From contig CAYSOX010000003.1 in assembly GCA_964432825.1 (NCBI GenBank), positions 55,223-119,222 on the forward strand: a stretch of 64,000 bases of DNA, in the 5' to 3' direction. This document shows, one piece after another, positions 42,617-51,787 of this stretch (positions within the stretch are counted from its first letter, which is position 1; each line of letters opens with the position of its first letter). Made by a program: the position numbers and the translations under genes. The notes beneath the pieces were generated by a model. The model was given only the letters and a program-made list of their open reading frames with translations. It was not told where the DNA came from and did no database searches. The DNA is from UMGS1908 sp964432825. Lineage in GTDB: Bacteria > Bacillota > Clostridia > Christensenellales > UBA1242.

Positions 42617-43608
42617 AAACAAACCAACTCAATTAATAAAATTAACAAAGACACAAAAATTGTAACCAAACCATAACCAACTGTTATGCGATTTTCATGA
42701 ACACCCTTCAATTCAAAATGATGATGTAATGGTGCCATAAGAAAAACTCGTTTCTTTGTCAATTTATAATATGCCACTTGAATGATAACTGACACACTTG
42801 AAACCACAAACATAATACCAAATGCAAATGCATAAACCACCGTACCCGTTGAAAATGCAACCGCCATAATTAACGCCCCTATGGATAGAGAACCCGTGTC
42901 TCCCATAAACATTTTTGCAGGGTAACAATTGTAGAATAAAAAGCCCAAAATTGCTCCTAAAAAAATTCCTAAAAACTCAACGAAATTTTGACTAAAATTT
43001 TCAATTTTTACATTTTCTAAAACAGCCGATTGTAAAATTAGCCCCAAAATTGCCATAAATAGGCACAAAACTATCGTCGTGATTAAACTCACTAACCCGT
43101 CTAACCCGTCCGTAAGGTTGGTAGAGTTAATATAAAAAATTGACAAAATTACAACAATCGGAACCGTCCAAAAACCTAAATTGATAACCTTATGGCTAAA
43201 AGGAATTATTATAAATGTGATATCGTTTAAGTATAAACAGACACCAAAACCGGCGGTTACAAGCAATTGGAAAAACAACTTTTGCCAAGGTTTTAATCCT
43301 AAATTCTTTTTGCCTTTGATTTTTAAAAAGTCGTCATACATTCCAATTAGCGAATTTAATAAAACAAATAACAGACATAAATAAATTATTTTTACAAAAC
43401 CATCTATTAAAATTACAGTGGATATTATGAAAGAAATTAAGAAAATTATTCCACCCATTGTTGGGGTTCCTTGCTTGCCTTGGTGATTATCTACGTACTC
43501 AAGAATAGGTTGACCAAATTTAAGTTTGCATAAAAACCGATAAACTGGAATGGCAATTATTGTTGATAATAAAAATGAAAACATTATATCAAAAATAATT
43601 TGCAACAT
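42613..43608 (-). CDS. mraY: Phospho-N-acetylmuramoyl-pentapeptide transferase
   Basis: MraY makes lipid I at the membrane. The 331-residue protein has ten hydrophobic segments and the motifs KQGTPTMGGI, MYDDFLKI (the DDxxK catalytic type), NSTNLTDGLDGL, FMGDTGSL and the His-rich MAPLHHHFELKG. GAGGTG precedes ATG 43606-43608. It follows murE directly; murF, which separates them in Bacillus-like clusters, is absent. Confidence 0.98.
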   Translation of the reverse strand: MLQIIFDIMFSFLLSTIIAIPVYRFLCKLKFGQPILEYVDNHQGKQGTPTMGGIIFLISFIISTVILIDGFVKIIYLCLLFVLLNSLIGMYDDFLKIKGKKNLGLKPWQKLFFQLLVTAGFGVCLYLNDITFIIIPFSHKVINLGFWTVPIVVILSIFYINSTNLTDGLDGLVSLITTIVLCLFMAILGLILQSAVLENVKIENFSQNFVEFLGIFLGAILGFLFYNCYPAKMFMGDTGSLSIGALIMAVAFSTGTVVYAFAFGIMFVVSSVSVIIQVAYYKLTKKRVFLMAPLHHHFELKGVHENRITVGYGLVTIFVSLLILLIELVCL

Positions 43609-43667
43609 TTTTCACCTCGTATAAATTTATAAATTTTTTATTTACTATAACTGAAATTTTATTTTTA

Positions 43668-45128
43668 TTAAACATTGTCATAATTTTTTATTATTGATTT
43701 GATTATTAAATCTTCTCTATAAGGTAGTTTTTCGCCCACCACTTCGTAATATGGCTCCATCCCTTTTCCAGACACAACTATTACATCATTTTTAGTGCTG
43801 GATTGATAGGCTTTTAAAATTGCCAAACTTCGTGGCATTACTATATTATAATTATTTGTGACCTTTTTTATACCTCTTTCGACATCACTCATAACTGAAT
43901 TTTCATCTTCATAACGCGGATTATCAATTGAAATATAAGTATAATCGGCAAGCCTTCCTGAAACTTCACCCATTATATGGCGCTTTTCACGATCCCTATT
44001 TCCCCCACACCCAAAAACTGAAAATACAACGCCTTTGCCTCTCGTTAGTTGGTGAGCGGTTTTTAAAATTTTTTCCAGCCCGTCGGGTGTATGTGCAAAA
44101 TCTAAAATAATCTTGCCGTGATGTTTTGATTTAAAAATATTAAATCTCCCATCAATTTTTGGCAAGTGCAAAAACGCTTTTTTTATTTGTTTTTTATTTA
44201 TTATTTCATTTAAAACCGCAAATGCTTCTGCTGTATTAGTTGAATTATACAAGCCACACAAATAACTTTTAAGTGTAATGTGTGTATTATCATAATTAAT
44301 TTTAGTTACATTAGCCGAATTTTGATAGATATAATCACCACTCATCAACGAAACTGCTTTTTTGTATCCAGAAAAATTTTTATATAATTTAAGCCCAAAT
44401 TCATCATCAACATTAAAAATTGCACATTCAACCGAATTAAAAAATTTTGCCTTGGCATTACCATAATTTTCCATAGTTTTAAAAAAATCTAAGTGATCCT
44501 CGGTAAGATTTGTAAAAATGCCGTATTTAAAATTTAAACCATCTGTTTTTGATAAAGCAAGTGCATGTGCTGAAACTTCCATAATTACATAATCTAGTTT
44601 TAATTCGTTAAAAAAATTCAGCGTTTGGTATAATTCTTTAGGGTCAGGAGTTGTAAGCCCCTCGCCTTTTATTTGTTCGCCATTTACAAAAATCCCACTT
44701 GTTCCGATAACCCCAACCGAAAAATTTGCCCGCATTAAAGCATTTTGGAGCATAAACGAAATGGTCGTTTTCCCATTTGTTCCAGTAATTCCTATCAACT
44801 CAAAAGACAACCTTTCCTTTAAATATAAATTTTTACAGCATAGTGCAAATGCTTCCCTTGGATTTTCGGCAAATACAAAGGTGCAAAGTTTTTTATGCTC
44901 GGCTTTTAATTTATTGATATTTTTCGATTTTTCATTGATTAAAATTGCTTTTGCGCCGTTTGAAATCGCTTCTAGAATGTAATTTTCGCCATTAGTCTTT
45001 GACCCTTCTAATGCAATAAATATTGAATTTTTCTTTACCAATTGGCTTTGATGTTCTATAGAAGTTATATCCACATTTTGCCCTATTATTTCGCATTTCA
45101 CTCCCTTTAATAATTCCTTTAGTTTCAT
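43668..45128 (-). CDS. murE: UDP-MurNAc-tripeptide synthetase, meso-diaminopimelate type
   Basis: MurE adds the third residue of the stem peptide. The 486-residue protein has the ATP loop GITGTNGKTT, TEDHLDFF and DFAHTPDGLEK. The specificity motif DNPR (in SIDNPRYEDEN) indicates meso-diaminopimelate instead of lysine. GGAGGGGG precedes ATG 45126-45128. It is separated from the upstream PBP gene by 364 bases that hold two repeat copies, so it may be less tightly coupled than usual. Confidence 0.97.
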   Translation of the reverse strand: MKLKELLKGVKCEIIGQNVDITSIEHQSQLVKKNSIFIALEGSKTNGENYILEAISNGAKAILINEKSKNINKLKAEHKKLCTFVFAENPREAFALCCKNLYLKERLSFELIGITGTNGKTTISFMLQNALMRANFSVGVIGTSGIFVNGEQIKGEGLTTPDPKELYQTLNFFNELKLDYVIMEVSAHALALSKTDGLNFKYGIFTNLTEDHLDFFKTMENYGNAKAKFFNSVECAIFNVDDEFGLKLYKNFSGYKKAVSLMSGDYIYQNSANVTKINYDNTHITLKSYLCGLYNSTNTAEAFAVLNEIINKKQIKKAFLHLPKIDGRFNIFKSKHHGKIILDFAHTPDGLEKILKTAHQLTRGKGVVFSVFGCGGNRDREKRHIMGEVSGRLADYTYISIDNPRYEDENSVMSDVERGIKKVTNNYNIVMPRSLAILKAYQSSTKNDVIVVSGKGMEPYYEVVGEKLPYREDLIIKSIIKNYDNV

Positions 45129-45194
45129 CTACCCCCTCCTTTTTTACTACGCGTTTTATTAGAAAAACAATCGCTAATTATTAAAATGAGCAAA

Positions 45195-45342
45195 CCTATG
45201 TAAAATCAAATTTTCGCAATGCTTAAAATTTAGCACAGTTGCACTTGCAAAATTTAAATTTTGTTTTCGCTACATGTAAAACCATCTCTTGCTAGCAAAT
45301 TCCCCTTAGGGCTACCTGCCAACGCCCTCCGATAATATAAAC
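45195..45342 (-). repeat. Dispersed structured repeat, copy E (tail type 1)
   Basis: Read on the minus strand: TATATTATCGGAGGGCG, AGAGATGGTTTTACAT, CGAAAACAAAATTTAAATTT. The tail hairpin is AGTGC-AACT-GTGCT, which keeps five pairs using two G-U wobbles. It is directly downstream of copy D in the same orientation. Confidence 0.78.
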
Positions 45343-45351
45343 TATAGGAAG

Positions 45352-45490
45352 TAAATTTTTCGCCTTGCTCAAAATTTGGTGCTAAAACGCACCTGCAAAA
45401 TTAAAATTTTGCCTTCCAAGTATGTATTAACATCGGGCACTGGAAAATGTGGCTACGCCCCGCTTTCCGACGCCCTCCGATAATATAAAC
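45352..45490 (-). repeat. Dispersed structured repeat, copy D (tail type 1)
   Basis: Read on the minus strand: TATATTATCGGAGGGCGTCGG, GGC-GTA-GCC, GCCCGATGTTAATACAT, GGAAGGCAAAATTTT, GGTGC-GTTTTA-GCACC and GAGCAAGGCG. CGTCGG/CCGATG can close the head with one wobble. It ends two bases from the PBP stop codon. Confidence 0.8.
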
Positions 45491-45492
45491 CG

Positions 45493-47370
45493 CTACTCAA
45501 ACTTTATCATAATTGACGAATTTAAAACCACCTTTGTACCCTCTTTTATTGACTGGTAGGTCACTACATTACCATCACCTTCGGTGACATAATAAAGTCC
45601 AAGTGAAGTTAATATTGAACCCGCTTCTGTTAAACTCATTCCGACAACATTTGGAACTTCGACAATTTCTTCTGGGTTTATTGTGCTACTATTTATATCA
45701 TAAATTGCTTTTAAAATTTCACCCGCAACCGGTGTTGCGACAATATTACCATATATACTTGACCGAGGCTCATCAATAACTACCAGCACCAAATATTCGG
45801 GGTCTTCTACTGGAGAAACGCATATGTATGAACCAATATAATTTCCTGTAGAAATTTTTCCATTTTCATATTTTTGTGCAGTCCCTGTTTTACCACCAAC
45901 GGTGAAGCCTTCAACACTGGATGCTTTGCCACCTCCCTTTAAAACCACCTGTTGCATCATATATTGCATATCTTTAATTATGGATTGGTTTACAACCTTA
46001 TTTAGTTTTGTAGGCTTATTTTCATACACAACAACCCCATTATTATCATATATACTTTTGACAAAATAAGGTTTATGCATATATCCATCCGTGCAAATAG
46101 CCGAAATTGCCGTTGCTAATTGCAAACCCGAAATTGCTATACTTTGACCGAAGCCCATTCGTAAAAAATCATTTGTTTTTGCTAGATTTTTATCAATAAT
46201 AATCGCCGTGGCTTCACCGGTATAATCAACACCCAAAAGTTCATCAAAATGGAACTTTTTTACATATTCGTAAAACCTTTCAATTCCTATATCACTTACC
46301 ACTTGCATAAACACGCAATTGCAACTATTAACAAATCCCGTCGTTAAAGTTTGAGCACCGTGCCCTGTTTTTTTGTGGCAATTTGTTCGAACACCATCCA
46401 CAATTCTATACCCTGGACAATAATATGGCGTATTTATATTTGCAACACCTAAATCTAATGCTATCGCAGCAACAATAGTTTTGAAAGTTGAACCGGGCTC
46501 ATATGTATCATTTATCAAAAAACTTCGACTGAGTGAATTTAATGCATTCAAATTGTCTCTTGGTATATTGTTTAAATCATAACTCGGCAAAGTGACAATG
46601 GATAACATTTCTCCAGTTTTGGGATTCATTACCAAACTAGAAACACTTTTTGCGCCCGTTTCAATCATTGCTTTTTGCATAATTTTTTCAACTTCGGCTT
46701 GCAAAGAAATGTCCACTGTAAGTTCTACATTTAACCCATCAATGCTCGGAATATAATAAGAATTTGCATTATCCAATTCTTTACCACTTGCGTCGCTATC
46801 AACCATTGAAAGCCCCTTTACTCCCGCCAAATACTGGTCGTAATATAATTCTATTCCCGACAGCCCAACACCATCAACACTGGTAAAGCCCAAAATTTGA
46901 GAAAGCAAACTATTATAATCATATTTTCGAACAAAACTTTCACTTGCGACAAAGGATTTTATTCCTGCATTTAACAAATCATTGATTTGGTCTTTTGATG
47001 CATTTTTTATAAGCAAATTTTCACTTATTGTATAATCGTTTACTTTTTTATATGTTTCCTCATAATCTATTTTTAATATTTCAGAATAAAGTTTTGATTC
47101 TTTTTCAACATCTTCAACCAACGAATGCCTTACATATACATCATATGCAGACACGCTCGAACACAAGGTTACGCCGTTTCTATCAGTTATATCACCTCGT
47201 TTTGCCGACACTGGCACATCTCTAAGCCATTGGTCCAATGCTTTTGTTTTTAAACTTTTACTTGAATATATTTGAACATAATATAATCGACCAGTTAATA
47301 ATGTTGCTACAAAAACTATAAGAACCGAAAAAATTAATATTCTCCGTTTTAATGAAATATTTGTATACAT
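45493..47370 (-). CDS. spoVD: Class B penicillin-binding protein with one PASTA domain (SpoVD/FtsI type)
   Basis: A peptidoglycan transpeptidase partner of FtsW/SpoVE, 625 residues. It has a short tail, one membrane segment (about 11-30), the PBP dimerisation domain (VSAKRGDITDRNG), then the transpeptidase motifs STFK (active Ser), SCN and KTGTA. One PASTA domain (VEVPNVVGMSLTEAGSIL) ends the protein, as in SpoVD; vegetative PBP2B has two. Being the only class B PBP in the cluster it may do both jobs. Its AGGGG ribosome site lies in a terminator-like hairpin. Confidence 0.93.
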   Translation of the reverse strand: MYTNISLKRRILIFSVLIVFVATLLTGRLYYVQIYSSKSLKTKALDQWLRDVPVSAKRGDITDRNGVTLCSSVSAYDVYVRHSLVEDVEKESKLYSEILKIDYEETYKKVNDYTISENLLIKNASKDQINDLLNAGIKSFVASESFVRKYDYNSLLSQILGFTSVDGVGLSGIELYYDQYLAGVKGLSMVDSDASGKELDNANSYYIPSIDGLNVELTVDISLQAEVEKIMQKAMIETGAKSVSSLVMNPKTGEMLSIVTLPSYDLNNIPRDNLNALNSLSRSFLINDTYEPGSTFKTIVAAIALDLGVANINTPYYCPGYRIVDGVRTNCHKKTGHGAQTLTTGFVNSCNCVFMQVVSDIGIERFYEYVKKFHFDELLGVDYTGEATAIIIDKNLAKTNDFLRMGFGQSIAISGLQLATAISAICTDGYMHKPYFVKSIYDNNGVVVYENKPTKLNKVVNQSIIKDMQYMMQQVVLKGGGKASSVEGFTVGGKTGTAQKYENGKISTGNYIGSYICVSPVEDPEYLVLVVIDEPRSSIYGNIVATPVAGEILKAIYDINSSTINPEEIVEVPNVVGMSLTEAGSILTSLGLYYVTEGDGNVVTYQSIKEGTKVVLNSSIMIKFE

Positions 47371-47402
47371 AAAAAAACCCCTAATAAATTTTATTAGAGG
47401 TT
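47371..47402 (-). terminator. Terminator-like hairpin that contains the PBP gene Shine-Dalgarno
   Basis: On the minus strand ACCTCTAATAAA pairs with TTTATTAGGGGT with one G-T mismatch (47377-47402), followed by seven T residues and immediately the ATG of the PBP gene. AGGGG in the 3' arm is the only ribosome site. The design equals that before feoA. Confidence 0.75.
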
Positions 47403-47416
47403 TTAAAATTTAGACC

Positions 47417-48073
47417 TTATGAGAATAAATTAGATAAAAAATTACATATTTTATCAAACCAGTTAGTTGATTCTTCTATATTTACATAATTTGGTCGCGT
47501 GGCAACAGCCGTTTTTACGGTATTATCTTCGCTAACCAAAGTATATCCATCTGGAAGTTTATTTGCCGTAGTGTTGTTTGAATATTCAACATTTAACTCA
47601 TTAATTGTGTTGTTCATTAACCCTAGTTCCGTCTTTTTTGCATCTAAACTTTTGTTTAAATTTGATAAACTTACTGCATTGTATATACAAAATGCCACAA
47701 GTAAAGTTGCCACCATACCATACATACAAGCAAATATTTTACCCCTTGCGTTTAATTTAACAACCGAACGCGTAGTAGTCTCTTTTGAAACTTTTTCTAT
47801 TACAGGAGGCTGGTAATCAATTGTTTTTTCAACATTTGGCATAAATGTTTTTACAATTGTATACTCAGACTCTTCTTGCAAATTGTTATTATCATTATAT
47901 TCCGTTTCCCCATCATATTGAGGAACATCGGTTACATCTGGTGAAAATTCTTGGGTTTCTTCTTCGGTATAATCAGAATTGTACCCTGTGGTAATATCTG
48001 GCTCATCAAAAACTTGTGAAGCATCTTGGTCTTCACTATACTGGCGTGATCTTGTTTCGAAAGATGTTACCAT
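47417..48073 (-). CDS. ftsL: FtsL-like division protein with long acidic N terminus
   Basis: FtsL is a small bitopic protein of the divisome. This 218-residue form has a cytoplasmic N terminus of about 105 residues, very acidic and Tyr/Asp/Glu-rich, one membrane segment (IFACMYGMVATLLVAFCIYNAV) and a short coiled coil (LSNLNKSLDAKKTELGLMNN). Typical FtsL is about 100-120 residues, so the N-terminal extension is large. Its identity rests mainly on position between rsmH and the PBP gene and on topology. The start is ATG 48071-48073 after AAGGAGGGG. Confidence 0.78.
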   Translation of the reverse strand: MVTSFETRSRQYSEDQDASQVFDEPDITTGYNSDYTEEETQEFSPDVTDVPQYDGETEYNDNNNLQEESEYTIVKTFMPNVEKTIDYQPPVIEKVSKETTTRSVVKLNARGKIFACMYGMVATLLVAFCIYNAVSLSNLNKSLDAKKTELGLMNNTINELNVEYSNNTTANKLPDGYTLVSEDNTVKTAVATRPNYVNIEESTNWFDKICNFLSNLFS

Positions 48074-48086
48074 TTTATTCCCCTCC

Positions 48087-49010
48087 TTAAAGTATTTCTA
48101 TAATTCTAAGTTTTGCACTGCTAGACCTTGAATTTAACAAAAGTTCTTCACTTCCCGCCGTGATTGGCTTTTTGTTTATCAGTTTTGCTTTTGGTTGATG
48201 CCCGCAAACACAAATCGGAATTTCGGGCGGACAAATACACCCAATGGATAATTCATTAAACGCTCTTTTAACAATTCTATCTTCTAGCGAATGAAAGGTA
48301 ATTATTGCAATTCTTCCACCACTTTTGGTGACCTCTGCTAAACTTAAAATAAATTCGTAGAGTCCATCTAGTTCGGCATTAACTTCTATTCTTATTGCTT
48401 GAAAAACTCGTTGGATACTAGACTTAACTTCACGCTTATTGAATTTTATAACACAATTTTCAACAATCGTTTTTAATTCTTCGGTTGAATTAACCGGTCG
48501 ATTTAAAACAATCTGTTTTGCAATTTGTCGGCTCAGTCGTTCCTCTCCATACATATAAATTATGTCTGCAAGTTTTTCTTCAGAATATCCATTTACAACA
48601 TCACTTGCTGTAAGTGTTTGTGACTTATTCATCCTCATATCTAAGGGGCCTGAAAATCTAAAACTAAACCCACGACTACTATCATCAATTTGATGCGAAC
48701 TTACACCTAAATCTAATAAAATTCCATCGGCTTTCAAATTTTTTTCATTTAAAACTTTTACAATTTCTCTAAAGTTGGTGTTGAAATATTCAACCCTTTC
48801 ACCAAAACCGCTAAGTCTTGATTTACTAAATTCAATTGCTTCTTTGTCTCTATCAAACGCAAGTTCTCTAATTTTGGGATACCTTTCTAGCACTAAACTA
48901 GAATGCCCCGCACCACCTAGTGTCCCGTCCACAAAAAGTGTTTTATCTTCAAGGTTTAAACCTTGAACGACCTCTTCTTTTAAAACGGGATTATGATAAC
49001 TTTCAGCCAT
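48087..49010 (-). CDS. rsmH: 16S rRNA (cytosine1402-N4)-methyltransferase RsmH
   Basis: RsmH (MraW) methylates C1402 of 16S rRNA. The 307-residue protein begins ESYHNPVLKEEVVQGL and has the SAM motif FVDGTLGGAGHS, LDLGVSSHQIDDSSRGFSFR, and ITFHSLEDRIVKRAF. A CxCP/CxC segment (GCICPPEIPICVCGHQPKA) is typical. It begins 2 bases after the mraZ stop. Confidence 0.98.
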   Translation of the reverse strand: MAESYHNPVLKEEVVQGLNLEDKTLFVDGTLGGAGHSSLVLERYPKIRELAFDRDKEAIEFSKSRLSGFGERVEYFNTNFREIVKVLNEKNLKADGILLDLGVSSHQIDDSSRGFSFRFSGPLDMRMNKSQTLTASDVVNGYSEEKLADIIYMYGEERLSRQIAKQIVLNRPVNSTEELKTIVENCVIKFNKREVKSSIQRVFQAIRIEVNAELDGLYEFILSLAEVTKSGGRIAIITFHSLEDRIVKRAFNELSIGCICPPEIPICVCGHQPKAKLINKKPITAGSEELLLNSRSSSAKLRIIEIL

Positions 49011-49012
49011 AA

Positions 49013-49441
49013 TTATACTCCAAAGTCCTTTAGTTTTGAAAGTTCTTTAGGGATATCTGCTCCCTCAGAATATTTTAACCACTCGCCTTCAGCCCAAATT
49101 TCCACCCGAGAACCTACACCAATTGAAACAATTTGTTTATCTATTCCTGCATATGCACGAAGTTCTTGCGGTAATAATGCTCGTCCTTGGTTATCAATCT
49201 CCAACTCAAATGTGGAAGACAACAACAACCTTAAACTCTTTTGAGCGGTTTCGTCAAAAAGTGAAATGTTAGAAAGTTTATTCACTACTTGCTCCTGCAT
49301 TCCAACGGCAGAAAATAAATATAAACACTTACCACTGCCCTTAGTTAAAACAAGATTTTCACCTAATGTACTTTTAAATTTAGGTGGTATCCTAAATCTA
49401 TTCTTTTGGTCTAAACAATGTGAATATGTACCAAAAAGCAT
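49013..49441 (-). CDS. mraZ: Transcriptional regulator MraZ
   Basis: MraZ is a ring-forming AbrB-fold DNA-binding protein that regulates its own division cluster. The 142-residue protein has two half-repeats, each with a DxKxR-type motif: LDQKNRFRIPPKFKS and IDNQGRALLPQELRA. It is the first gene of the cluster. Two AAAGTGG boxes lie just upstream of its promoter, the sequence known to be bound by MraZ in Mollicutes, suggesting autoregulation. Confidence 0.97.
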   Translation of the reverse strand: MLFGTYSHCLDQKNRFRIPPKFKSTLGENLVLTKGSGKCLYLFSAVGMQEQVVNKLSNISLFDETAQKSLRLLLSSTFELEIDNQGRALLPQELRAYAGIDKQIVSIGVGSRVEIWAEGEWLKYSEGADIPKELSKLKDFGV

Positions 49442-49804
49442 TATTAGTTTACACTCCTTCTTTTTAACTTATTTAGAGTATACACCAGTTTATTACAAAT
49501 TCCAACCACTTTTGACCACTTTTTGAAAATTTTTAAAAAAATTTTTATATTTTAATAACCAAAATTATTGATTTTAAAGCACTTCAGCGGGTTAATTTTT
49601 AATTATTTGTATGCTTAATGGCAACTAGGTTATACAATAATACAGATATTAAAAATATTGTTTACATCATTTTTAGCCAAACGCCTACAATTTTATTTAT
49701 TAATAGTAATATATATTTAACTTAAAATTAAAAAGTGAACCAATAAAAGTATATAAACTTTTAAAGATTCACTTTAAAATCACTATTAAAATATATTAAA
49801 AATT
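49442..49804. other. Gap upstream of mraZ with terminator of the acyltransferase gene
   Basis: Besides the mraZ control region the gap contains a minus-strand terminator at 49728-49775: AAAGTGAA and TTCACTTT (49732-49739 with 49768-49775) enclose an inner AAAAGT/ACTTTT stem and are followed by a T-rich run. The part 49540-49725 is AT-rich with no visible gene. Confidence 0.65.
49477..49522 (-). promoter_or_regulatory. mraZ promoter with two MraZ boxes
   Basis: TTGGAA (49500-49505) and TATACT (49477-49482) are spaced by 17 bases on the minus strand. Immediately upstream are two AAAGTGG boxes (49506-49512 and 49516-49522) at a 10-base pitch, one helical turn, matching the direct-repeat operators known for MraZ. 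Confidence 0.8.
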
Positions 49805-50934
49805 TTAATTTATTTCATTTGCCTCTTCTGTTTTTGTTTTTGCCTTTTCCTTAAATTTTGACTCTAATTTTTGATACCCCTTTTTACTTAGTGAAATAAT
49901 AAATGTTATTATAATTCCATAAATTAGAGAATATATCGAAACCAATAAGACTATTATTGGTGCATATAAAACAACCTGTCTAAATGTTGTTCCCACATAT
50001 TTAAATAGCATCTCATAAAAAATGGAATCAAAAACCCAACTAATCATATATCCGCTAAGTGTTGAAATACTTATTACGGAAACAACTTTTACTGCCCATT
50101 TATGTTTATATTTTAAATCATAAAAGAATAAAAATGTAGAAACCGTTAATATAAAGACAAATATAGTATAATACTCTTCAAGCATATCCATCGGATGCAT
50201 AGTAACATTAGTATATTGATGAATGCCTGCAATCAACAAATCAACAATAAAAACTAAAATTAGAACCCACCTTTTTACTTTTGGTTGATTGACTCTTATA
50301 TATTGCCCAGCGAAAAAATAAGTTAGCATATACAATGGATAATACCAAAACGAAGGCAATGCTATTAAAAAATTTTCATAATTTGAAAAATAATAGTATA
50401 CAACTGTTGGTAAAAGTGTCAACCCAATCATAATAATTAAAAAAATTTGTTGTTGTTTCTTTGTTATGTTTTTTAGTATTTTATTTATAAATGGAGCGAT
50501 TAAAAACAATCCTATATACATATTGATATACCAAGAATATGGTACACAACTGAAACTAAAGACTCCACGAATAAAAGAAACGAAATTCCATTTATCTTCT
50601 TTTAAATAAAATATGCTAAATAAAACACAAACAATTGATGCTATAAAATACTCAACTAGAATTCTTATGATTTTTAAATAATATTTTTTGTTTGGTTCTT
50701 TATTTGCAAGCAAATATCCCGAAAGCATTAAAAATAATGGTATACACATTCTAGTGATATATCTCAAACAAATTACAAAATAAACTGCAAAACCATCATT
50801 TTGTAATGTGCCGTATCCAGTCCTTCCTAAGAAATGAATGCTTATTACACATAAAAATGCTATAATTCGTAAAATATCCAAACCAAAGAACGAGCGGTAT
50901 CATTTGACTTTTCACACAATTTTTCATTTGTCAT
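49805..50934 (-). pseudogene. Acyltransferase family 3 (OafA/WecH type), frameshifted near the start
   Basis: These ten-segment membrane enzymes move acyl groups to surface sugars or wall components. The main frame (358 codons from 50881) starts abruptly at LDILRIIAFLCVISIHFLG, within the first membrane segment, with a stop 7 codons upstream and no start codon. A good AAAGGGG site precedes ATG 50932-50934 in another frame, giving MTNEKLCEKSNDTARS. Adding one T at the TTT run (50885-50887) joins the two as ARSFGLDILRII, the expected family start. It is therefore a one-base deletion, an assembly error, or a programmed shift. Confidence 0.8.
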
Positions 50935-50962
50935 ACAAAATCCCCTTTATCTAATTTTTTAT

Positions 50963-51037
50963 AAAAGCAAACAATTCTAAAATAAACATCATAAAAGTCA
51001 TCTAACTTTTACTGTTTTATTCGATTTGTTTGCTTTT
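50963..51037. terminator. Long-loop terminator between phosphoesterase and acyltransferase
   Basis: AAAAGCAAACAAT (50963-50975) pairs with ATTTGTTTGCTTTT (51024-51037), one bulge, over a loop with an inner AAAAGT/ACTTTT stem. T residues follow on both strands. Confidence 0.65.
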
Positions 51038-51088
51038 TTTTATTGAACTTTATAAATTTAATACAATTTATTAATGCTTAATTTATGG

Positions 51089-51787
51089 TTATAAAATTTG
51101 TATTGGAGTGAAGTTAATTTTATCACAAGATGATAGGTAGTATTTTACTCCGTTCTTTTCAATTAGGCTAGTTGGATATTTAATTCTTCCGTGCAAATGT
51201 CCATAAACAACTATTTTGATGTTGTACTTTTCTATTAATTCGGTGAATTCATTAGTGTCTAAATCGGAATTAAATGGCGGATAATGTAAAATACAAACAA
51301 TTTCCTCTGAATCGGTTTTTATTTCGGTTGCCCTTTTTAATGCCATTTCTAATCGGATAAGTTCTCGGTCGTATATTTTTTTATCTTCTTTAGAAAGAGT
51401 TTTTCCTCGCTCCTCCACAAGCCACCCTCTGCTTCCGCAAAATATTACATTTTCTATTTTTATTGCATCATTTTGAATTGCAAAAGTGTTTTCTGGAATG
51501 AACTCTCTAACGGTTGAAATTGCTTTCCACCAATAATCGTGATTTCCGCGGACTATAATTTTCTTGCCATTTAATTTTGAAATGTATTCAAAATCTTTTT
51601 GGGTTTCTTTAATTTGCATAGCCCAACTTATGTCACCGGCTATAATCACAACATCGGTGTCTCCCACCAAACTATTCCAATTTTCTTTGATTTTTTCTTC
51701 ATAATTATCCCAATTTTCACCAAACACATTCATGGGCTTGTCTGTTTCAAAGGATAGATGTAAGTCGGATAAAGCATAAACATTCAT
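51089..51787 (-). CDS. Calcineurin-like metallophosphoesterase
   Basis: A 232-residue cytoplasmic protein with the metallophosphoesterase signature in order: DLHLS (8-12), AGDISWAMQ, GNHDYWW and a C-terminal YGHLHG. It fits the YkoQ-like/COG1768 group of predicted phosphohydrolases. The substrate is unknown. Its start codon overlaps the engB stop by one base, so it is at the end of the tig-clpP-clpX-engB line. Confidence 0.88.
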   Translation of the reverse strand: MNVYALSDLHLSFETDKPMNVFGENWDNYEEKIKENWNSLVGDTDVVIIAGDISWAMQIKETQKDFEYISKLNGKKIIVRGNHDYWWKAISTVREFIPENTFAIQNDAIKIENVIFCGSRGWLVEERGKTLSKEDKKIYDRELIRLEMALKRATEIKTDSEEIVCILHYPPFNSDLDTNEFTELIEKYNIKIVVYGHLHGRIKYPTSLIEKNGVKYYLSSCDKINFTPIQIL

